A stretch of DNA of 39,169 bases. Source: Pedobacter ginsenosidimutans. GTDB taxonomy: Bacteria > Bacteroidota > Bacteroidia > Sphingobacteriales > Sphingobacteriaceae. Each line of letters begins with the position of its first letter. Position 1 is the first letter of the stretch. The stretch is taken from the NCBI RefSeq assembly GCF_001442625.1, contig NZ_LMZQ01000025.1, positions 1-39,169 on the forward strand, read 5' to 3'. The position numbers and the translations under genes are program-made. The notes below the pieces were generated by a model. It was not told where the DNA came from and made no database searches. It saw only the letters and a list, made by a program, of their open reading frames with translations. Below, piece by piece: positions 33,859 through 39,169 of this stretch.

Positions 33859-36369
33859 ATGAAAAGAATATTTACTTCAATCTATTTTCTGGTTTCCTGT
33901 CTGTCTATTCATACTTTAAATGCCCAGAATTTAACTGAATTCAACAAAGCACCCTTAAAACAGCATGTTTATGTGCAATTACCCATAGGGAGTATTAAAG
34001 CCAAAGGATGGTTATTAAAGCAACTAGAACAGCAAAGAGATGGTGCAACGGGAATGGCAGAAGAGTTATACCCGGAAAAAGATAATCTGGGCAAAAACTC
34101 CGATTGGCTGGGAGGCGATGGAAATGGATGGGAGCGGGTACCATATTATGTTAAAGGTTTAGTAGCATTGGCTTATACCTTAGACGATCCTATGCTAAAA
34201 ACGAAAGCACAAAAGTATATCGATTGGACTTTAAACAACCAACAAGCCAATGGATTATTCGGCCCGGCGAAAATGAAAGATTGGTGGCCACGCATGCCAA
34301 TGATGTATGCTTTGCAAAGCTATTACGAGGCCACAAATGATAAAAGAGTAATTCCTTTTCTGTCAAAATATTTCAAATATGAACTGGCTAACCTTGATGG
34401 TGATCCATTAAAGGAATGGGGTAAATCAAGAGCAGGCGATAATATGGAAATAGCCATTTGGCTTTACAATAAAACCGGTGATCAGGATTTATTACAACTA
34501 GTAGAAAAATTAAAACAACAGGCATATCCTTGGATCGATATTTATAGCAACAACGGGTTTTACTTTTTTGGTGATGATTTTCAACCAAAACATATGGTTA
34601 ATGTGGCTCAAGCCTTAAAATTTCCAGTAGTTTACGCACAACTTCAAGATCGTCCTTCTAATCTTGAAGCACTTTCCAAAGGTATAACGCACATTATGCA
34701 CGACCACGGCCAGCCAGAAGGTTTAGGTTCAGGAACTGAATTCCTGGCGGGTACAAGCAGCATAGAAGGCGTAGAAACCTGTACAGTGGTAGAATGGATG
34801 CAGAGTTTAGAAACTGCGGCTAAGGTTATTCATGATGCAAGAATTGGCGATCAATTGGAAAAAATAGCTTTTAATGCTTTGCCAGCCCAGTTTAGCCGCG
34901 ATTTTAAAAACCATTCATATTATACATTACCCAATCAGGTTCAAAGCATTCATGGCGAGCATGGCTTTAATCAAGATTATAGCTCAGGTATTGTTTCTAG
35001 TCCTTATTCTGGTTATGGCTGCTGCCGCTATAATATGCACATGGGCTGGCCTTATTTTGTGAAAAGTAGTGTAGTGGCTACTCCAGAGAAAGGCTTGGCA
35101 GTAATTACCTATGGCCCAATGGAAATAGAAACTGTTGTAGCCAGCAATAAAAAAATAAAAATTACCGAAGAAACCAATTACCCCTTCGAAGAAAAGATCA
35201 GGTTAAAAATAGGGCTTACCACTTCTACATCCTTTCCATTGATTTTAAGAATCCCGGCCTGGAGCGTAAAACCAAGTATTACATTAAATGGAACGCTATT
35301 AAAAGGCGTAAAAGCCGGTGAAATGTTTACCATATCCCGCGAATGGAAAAATCAGGATCAATTAGAACTGAATTTCCCGATGCAAATTACGACTCATGCC
35401 CAAGTAAACAATTCCGTTAGTATAGAACGTGGGCCTATTGTGTATGCATTAGAAATTAAGGCAGCAAATAAGGTAACCAAAATACATTCGGTTGCAGGCT
35501 TTACAGATTACGAAATCCGTCCGGAATCGGCGTGGAATTATGGTTTAGTATTAGATAAAGGTAATTTAAGTAACGTTAGTGTGGTGAGCGCTGCTATGCC
35601 CGAAAATCCTTTTACTGCCGCGAATGCACCGGTTAAATTAAAGGTTCAGGCAAAAAAGATTCCGTCATGGACGCTAGGATACAATAAAGTAGCTGCTTTT
35701 GATGTGCCTTTTAGTCCAATTTCCTCAACCGAAAAGCAGGAAGAAATTACCTTGGTTCCTTATGGATCTGAAAATATACGCTTAAGCTGTTTTCCTGTAA
35801 TCGGTCAGCCAAAAAAAATAAATAAGGCTTTGGTCGAAAATTTTGATCAGGGAATGGCCAATAATTGGGTTTTTTATGGCGGTGGCTGGTTTTGGAAAGA
35901 TGGACAGGTTAATTCGGCATCAAACGCAGGCTCCGGTGGTTATGGCATAAATGGATCTAAATATGTAGCTAATGGAACAGATTTTAAAGATTTTATTTAT
36001 CAGGCAAATGTTAAAATCAATACCCCAGGCGATGCAGGTTTAATGTTCAGGGTTTCAAATCCGGCAATTGGGGCCGATGCTTACAAAGGGTATTACGTGG
36101 GGTTGGATCACTCCAATGGAACAGTACTGCTAGGGAAAGCTAACGGGCAAAAATGGACCGTTATAAGTTTAGGAAAATATCCTGTTGAAATGAACAAAAT
36201 GTATACCTTAAAAATAGTGGCGAAGGGAGATGAATTTGATATTTTTATAAACGGGTCTGCAAAACCTATTCTTTCTGCAACAGATAGTCAATATCAATCA
36301 GGTAGTATAGGATTAAGAGCGTATAAAGCTTTGGCTAGCTTCGATTCGGTAAAGATTAACGCTTTTTAA
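33859..36369 (+). CDS. GH127-type beta-L-arabinofuranosidase (DUF1680) with C-terminal lectin-like domain
   Basis: An 836-aa secreted protein (signal peptide ending LNAQN, residue 24). The (alpha/alpha)6 barrel of the DUF1680 family spans about residues 30-640. The metal site expected from characterised GH127 enzymes is present: Glu306 and Cys308 in GVETCTVVEW, and the pair Cys388-Cys389 in YGCCRYNMHMGWP. In that family one of these cysteines is the unusual nucleophile. From about residue 650 to the end there is a concanavalin A-like LamG/DUF1080-type domain (VENFDQGMANNWVF, DAGLMFRVSN, GYYVGLDHSNG, GSIGLRAYKALASFDSVKI). This is extra to the basic enzyme and may bind glycan. Related families such as GH146 share the same residues, so the exact family needs comparison. 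Confidence 0.88.
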   Translation: MKRIFTSIYFLVSCLSIHTLNAQNLTEFNKAPLKQHVYVQLPIGSIKAKGWLLKQLEQQRDGATGMAEELYPEKDNLGKNSDWLGGDGNGWERVPYYVKGLVALAYTLDDPMLKTKAQKYIDWTLNNQQANGLFGPAKMKDWWPRMPMMYALQSYYEATNDKRVIPFLSKYFKYELANLDGDPLKEWGKSRAGDNMEIAIWLYNKTGDQDLLQLVEKLKQQAYPWIDIYSNNGFYFFGDDFQPKHMVNVAQALKFPVVYAQLQDRPSNLEALSKGITHIMHDHGQPEGLGSGTEFLAGTSSIEGVETCTVVEWMQSLETAAKVIHDARIGDQLEKIAFNALPAQFSRDFKNHSYYTLPNQVQSIHGEHGFNQDYSSGIVSSPYSGYGCCRYNMHMGWPYFVKSSVVATPEKGLAVITYGPMEIETVVASNKKIKITEETNYPFEEKIRLKIGLTTSTSFPLILRIPAWSVKPSITLNGTLLKGVKAGEMFTISREWKNQDQLELNFPMQITTHAQVNNSVSIERGPIVYALEIKAANKVTKIHSVAGFTDYEIRPESAWNYGLVLDKGNLSNVSVVSAAMPENPFTAANAPVKLKVQAKKIPSWTLGYNKVAAFDVPFSPISSTEKQEEITLVPYGSENIRLSCFPVIGQPKKINKALVENFDQGMANNWVFYGGGWFWKDGQVNSASNAGSGGYGINGSKYVANGTDFKDFIYQANVKINTPGDAGLMFRVSNPAIGADAYKGYYVGLDHSNGTVLLGKANGQKWTVISLGKYPVEMNKMYTLKIVAKGDEFDIFINGSAKPILSATDSQYQSGSIGLRAYKALASFDSVKINAF

Positions 36370-36443
36370 CATTGGTTCAGGCCGGTATTGAACTTTGCGG
36401 CAAGGAATTTGTTAACCTATTATCAATAAATAAAAATAAGATT

Positions 36444-37307
36444 ATGAAATTATACAAATCAATTCCAATAATGCTCTTTACCCTTGCGCTTGCAGCTGGT
36501 TGTGTAAGCAATAAGAAATATGCAGAACTTCAGGATACCTATTCCAAGTTGAGAGAAAGAAACCAGGAGTTAAGTAATAAATACCAGGATAGCCAACGCG
36601 AGCTTAGCGGAAGCACCAGCAGGGTTAAAAGTTTAGAAGAACAGATTGCCTCAGAAAAAGCTAATGTAACTGCATTGCAGGATGCATTGAACAAATGTTT
36701 AAATTCTAGTAGCCAGGGCAATGTTAACATTTCGAAACTGGTTGATGAAATTAACAGCTCGAATAAATACATCAAGCAATTGGTAAATGCCAAAAACAAA
36801 AGCGATTCGCTTAATATGGTGTTGACTAATAATTTGACGCGATCATTAAGTAAAGAAGAGTTGGGAGATGTTGATGTACAGGTGCTTAAAGGCGTAGTAT
36901 ATATCTCTTTGGCTGATAATATGTTGTATAAATCAGGCAGTTACGAAGTTTCTGATAAAGCAGGAGAAACTTTAAACAAAATTGCTAAAATCATTAAAGA
37001 TTACGATACTTATGATGTGCTGATTGAGGGTAATACCGATAATGTGCCTATCGCGCAGACCAATATTCGAAACAACTGGGATTTAAGCGCTTTGCGTGCT
37101 TCGTCAGTAGTTCAGGTATTGCAAACCAAATATGCTGTCGATCCTAAGCGATTAACAGCAGGCGGACGTGGTGAATTTAATCCAATTGCCGATAATACAA
37201 CAGCAGGAGGGAAAGCGAAAAACAGACGTACACAGATCATTATTACACCTAAATTAGATCAGTTTATGGATCTGATTGGAAAAGCGCCTGAACAGTCTCA
37301 AAAATAA
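36444..37307 (+). CDS. OmpA-family lipoprotein with N-terminal coiled coil
   Basis: A 287-aa lipoprotein (LAAGC, acylated Cys20 from this start). A long coiled coil rich in Glu, Lys, Ser and Gln covers about residues 25-130 (KYAELQDTYSKLRERNQELS onward). The C-terminal OmpA domain has VYISLADNMLYKSGSYEVSD, LIEGNTDNVPI, then LSALRASSVVQVLQ, and the peptidoglycan-binding AKNRRTQIIITP. Such proteins tie the outer membrane to peptidoglycan. An in-frame ATG at 36372 exists, but only the start at 36444 gives a signal peptide at the N-terminus. It lies 74 bp after GH127 and may read from the same transcript, though function suggests an independent gene. A terminator follows. Confidence 0.92.
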   Translation: MKLYKSIPIMLFTLALAAGCVSNKKYAELQDTYSKLRERNQELSNKYQDSQRELSGSTSRVKSLEEQIASEKANVTALQDALNKCLNSSSQGNVNISKLVDEINSSNKYIKQLVNAKNKSDSLNMVLTNNLTRSLSKEELGDVDVQVLKGVVYISLADNMLYKSGSYEVSDKAGETLNKIAKIIKDYDTYDVLIEGNTDNVPIAQTNIRNNWDLSALRASSVVQVLQTKYAVDPKRLTAGGRGEFNPIADNTTAGGKAKNRRTQIIITPKLDQFMDLIGKAPEQSQK

Positions 37308-37329
37308 AATCAGAAATAATAATAGTTTA

Positions 37330-37364
37330 AAGGGTTGGAATTAATTTTTCAACCCTTTTTTATT
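37330..37364 (+). terminator. Terminator after the coiled-coil OmpA gene
   Basis: AAGGGTTG (37330-37337) and CAACCCTT (37350-37357) form an 8-bp stem with a 12-nt loop, followed by a T-run. Confidence 0.85.
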
Positions 37365-37399
37365 TGTAAAGCTTTCTCTTTCCTTTTTATATATTTTGC

Positions 37400-37407
37400 T
37401 AATTTTG
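37400..37407 (+). promoter_or_regulatory. -7 promoter element (TAATTTTG) of the HPP gene
   Basis: An exact match to TAnnTTTG, 20 bp before the ATG at 37428. It implies a start near 37414, which rules against the longer frame that begins at 37335 inside the preceding terminator. Confidence 0.55.
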
Positions 37408-37427
37408 CACGCGCTCCAGTACAGGTT

Positions 37428-38009
37428 ATGAGAACACGGATAAGAAAGCACATTCGCACAGCAAAATATATCGTTTATAAAGAAACTTTAATCGATTTTA
37501 AAGAACATTTCTGGACATTTATAGGTGCATTTGTGGGGGTTGGTATTATTGGGTTACTTAATTCGAAATACTTTACTGCAAATGATAATTTATTTCTAAT
37601 CGGTTCTTTTGGTGCGTCATCTGTACTCATTTATGGTATTATCAATAGTCCACTTGCACAACCGAGAAATCTGGTCGGCGGCCATCTGGTGTGTGCTATA
37701 GTAGGTGTTACCGTTCATAAGCTTATTCCAGGCGAAGTTTGGTTGGCCGCTGCATTATCTGTTTCATTATCGATCGTACTAATGCAGATTACAAAGACCC
37801 TCCACCCCCCTGGAGGTGCAACTGCACTAATCGCCAATATCGGGTCTGCTAAAATTCAGTCCTTGGGTTATTTATACGTGCTAAGTCCAGTACTATCAGG
37901 TGCTTGTATCCTGTTAATTGTGGCTATTATTGTCAATAACAGAACCTCTTACCGCAGTTATCCCAATAACAAAAAATGGTATAGGGTGTGGCACAGATAC
38001 CGCAGGTAA
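37428..38009 (+). CDS. HPP-family integral membrane protein
   Basis: A 193-aa inner-membrane protein with a basic N-terminus (MRTRIRKHIRTAKYIVYKE) and about five hydrophobic segments. The family's namesake motif is in ITKTLHPPGGATALIANIG. NSPLAQPRNLVGGHLVCAIVG is the other conserved block. Some HPP proteins carry CBS domains for regulation; this one does not. Members in cyanobacteria and plants take part in nitrite transport, but bacterial roles are largely unknown, so none is assigned. The start at 37428 follows the promoter element described separately. Confidence 0.88.
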   Translation: MRTRIRKHIRTAKYIVYKETLIDFKEHFWTFIGAFVGVGIIGLLNSKYFTANDNLFLIGSFGASSVLIYGIINSPLAQPRNLVGGHLVCAIVGVTVHKLIPGEVWLAAALSVSLSIVLMQITKTLHPPGGATALIANIGSAKIQSLGYLYVLSPVLSGACILLIVAIIVNNRTSYRSYPNNKKWYRVWHRYRR

Positions 38010-38229
38010 ACAATTACCTATAACTATATTGTTATGACGGATTTAGCCATTTAATAAATGTATATTTGATTATGTCAGTAATTAAATAATCTAATTACAT
38101 TGCTTTTCTCTCGCTGATGTACCATTGCGGTATTCTCTAATCTTAAATTTAGATGAGTATTTTTTATTCCAATCACCGAATTGTTTATGCAATGATGATT
38201 GGTCTTATCAAACTGTAAACATTTAAAAA

Positions 38230-38361
38230 ATGAGTAGAGACAAAAAGAAAGAGGCTAGTGTAAACAAAAAGACACCCTCAGATTATCAATCCGGAAAAGG
38301 TAAGTCGGCAAAGGTTGAGATAGATCTATTTGCAAAAAAGCCAGGTAAAAATGGCAAGTAA
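38230..38361 (+). CDS. Small basic protein of unknown function (43 aa)
   Basis: ATG at 38230 opens a 43-residue frame, MSRDKKKEASVNKKTPSDYQ and onward, ending FAKKPGKNGK. It has many Lys, no hydrophobic segment and no Cys. It overlaps the start of the next gene by 11 bases (ATGGCAAGTAA), an arrangement typical of translational coupling. An exact TATATTTG at 38061-38068 may be its -7 element, giving a leader of about 155 nt. I do not recognise the protein. Confidence 0.55.
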   Translation: MSRDKKKEASVNKKTPSDYQSGKGKSAKVEIDLFAKKPGKNGK

Positions 38362-38671
38362 CGATCCAAAAGTTCAGGCAAAAGTTTTTTTGTACGAACT
38401 TAATAATACAAGGCATGAATATGGTTTTTCTGCAACTGAAGAATGGACTTTAGATTTGGCGACAAATAATCAGAAAAAGGATCTGGAGAATAAATATTAT
38501 CCCTTATTATCCTTAACCATAGCACCAGAAAATATAATTGGAATGCTCGATCTTTTGCAAGAGAAGCTTGGGACTGCAGTTGCAAACATCAGGGATAACC
38601 TTAACCCAAAGAAAATTTCAAAAGAATCTGTTAATCTATTAGCTTATTGTACAGGAAGATTAAAGTATTAA
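38351..38671 (+). CDS. Hypothetical cytoplasmic protein (106 aa)
   Basis: From the ATG at 38351 the product is 106 residues, starting MASNDPKVQAKVFLYELNNT. An earlier in-frame ATG at 38330 lies deep inside the 43-aa gene and is less likely. The sequence is mostly helical in appearance (EKLGTAVANIRDNLNPKKIS) with no signal peptide or membrane segment. No family is recognised. Its overlap with the preceding small gene suggests the two are made together. Confidence 0.65.
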   Translation: MASNDPKVQAKVFLYELNNTRHEYGFSATEEWTLDLATNNQKKDLENKYYPLLSLTIAPENIIGMLDLLQEKLGTAVANIRDNLNPKKISKESVNLLAYCTGRLKY

Positions 38672-38975
38672 TTGCAAAATAGAAGAAGCTGTATCTTAGT
38701 ATCGATTTGTCATCCTGAGGGTTAATTTATAGTATAAAAATTAATTACAGGTGAATTTAAGAGAAATAATATCGTCATTTCGACTGAAGCTTACCGATTT
38801 TTCATCGGTAGCGTAATGGAGAATCTTTAAACTTTCAGTAACATGGTTCAAAGATCTCTCCGCTCCGCTTTGCTTCGGGGATGACGGTTTTTCTACTGGG
38901 GTCCGTCAATGGTAACCGTTAATACCTCTAAATGAAATATAATTTTCTAATCAGATAATTATACTGATGTAAAAA
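38672..38975. other. Intergenic region with repeat elements
   Basis: About 300 bp without a gene. It holds TGTCATCCTGAGG (38709-38721) and the inverted-repeat element at 38773-38886, listed separately. I see no gene in the rest. Confidence 0.5.
38773..38886. repeat. MITE-like imperfect inverted repeat (114 bp)
   Basis: CGTCATTTCGACTGAAGC at the left end is the imperfect reverse complement of GCTTCGGGGATGACG at the right end. Inside, GGAGAATCTTT faces AAAGATCTCTCC, and a small ACCGATTTTTCATCGGT hairpin sits in the left arm. It is a non-coding, palindromic element of the kind found between genes in many Bacteroidota. Confidence 0.65.
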
Positions 38976-39169
38976 TCAGGAAATACTTATTTTTATCTTT
39001 TGCTGGTTTAAATAAGCTGTAACTTGATCTAACATAATGCTTCTTGTTGCCCTCACTGCAGATTTCAAAACTTCAGAACTTACGCCTAAACGGTTAGCCC
39101 AATAATTTCGATCTGTTTCTTCGGATAATAAGATGATTTCTTCTTTAATGCTCGGGGTTTGGATGAGAA
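38976..39169 (-). CDS. DUF3606-domain protein (C-terminal part, cut by the window edge)
   Basis: On the minus strand the frame is open from the right edge (first full codon at 39167) to a TGA at 38976-38978, giving 63 residues. The segment LLSEETDRNYWANRLGVSSE followed by VLKSAVRATRSIMLDQV has the DUF3606 pattern: an acidic start, YW, LGVS, then a helix with conserved spacing. DUF3606 proteins are short, so only the N-terminus is likely to be missing. Function is unknown. It is convergent with the small-gene pair across the repeat region. Confidence 0.7.
   Translation of the reverse strand, partial: LIQTPSIKEEIILLSEETDRNYWANRLGVSSEVLKSAVRATRSIMLDQVTAYLNQQKIKISIS

Noticed and set aside
1..39169. 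CRISPR array, rRNA, tRNA, prophage or intact insertion sequence
   Set aside because: No regularly spaced repeats, conserved RNA-gene sequences, phage structural genes or transposase frames were seen on either strand.

Overview
The window looks like chromosome from a glycan-degrading Bacteroidota, most likely a Pedobacter-like member of the Sphingobacteriaceae. The reasons are three SusC/SusD pairs, lipoprotein signals of the Bacteroidota type, AT-rich promoters resembling TAnnTTTG, weak Shine-Dalgarno sites, and short intergenic repeats with GTCATCCTGA/TCCCGAA cores. The genus is inference; no rRNA or tRNA is present to confirm it.

Bases 1-22195 form a polysaccharide utilization locus (PUL). 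It starts inside a GH43 gene resembling exo-beta-1,3-galactanases (cut by the left edge), followed by a GH35 beta-galactosidase. Next is operon A, susC1-susD1-susC2-susD2 (2977-12575), ending at a strong terminator. Operon B follows: susC3-susD3 and two lipoproteins with DUF4959/DUF5000-like and DUF4998/DUF5013-like architecture (13480-21212), ending at a 13-bp hairpin. A GH16 lipoprotein closes the block. The leaders of operons A and B share one promoter layout: a TTAAACGTTTAA palindrome, then 62-63 bp downstream a pair of CCCCT direct repeats 21 bp apart, then a -7-like element exactly 23 bp further on. No matching PUL regulator is encoded in the window.

Bases 22271-30787 hold an OmpA-like lipoprotein (minus), an SDR oxidoreductase, a Nudix-type transcription regulator with a ruined Nudix box (minus), and the divergent galactose operon galT-galK-SSS symporter. 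The regulator and the operon share an intergenic region with a perfect 19-bp inverted repeat lying over the galT promoter. A CPA1 Na+/H+ antiporter and an RRM RNA-binding protein follow on the minus strand.

Bases 31007-36369 return to polysaccharide processing: a sialate-O-acetylesterase-type esterase, a small NTF2-like protein, and a GH127-type beta-L-arabinofuranosidase with an extra C-terminal lectin-like domain. The right end has an OmpA lipoprotein with a coiled coil, an HPP-family membrane protein, two overlapping small genes, a MITE-like inverted repeat, and the C-terminal part of a DUF3606 gene (minus) cut by the right edge.

Taken together, exo-galactanase, beta-galactosidase, GH16, arabinofuranosidase, esterase and galactose uptake/Leloir genes suggest that the region releases and uses galactose from a beta-galactan, with type II arabinogalactan the best guess. 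The most unusual items are the duplicated composite promoter, the stop-interrupted reading frame in the leader of susC3, a SusC without a recognisable TonB box, and the Nudix regulator with its palindromic operator.
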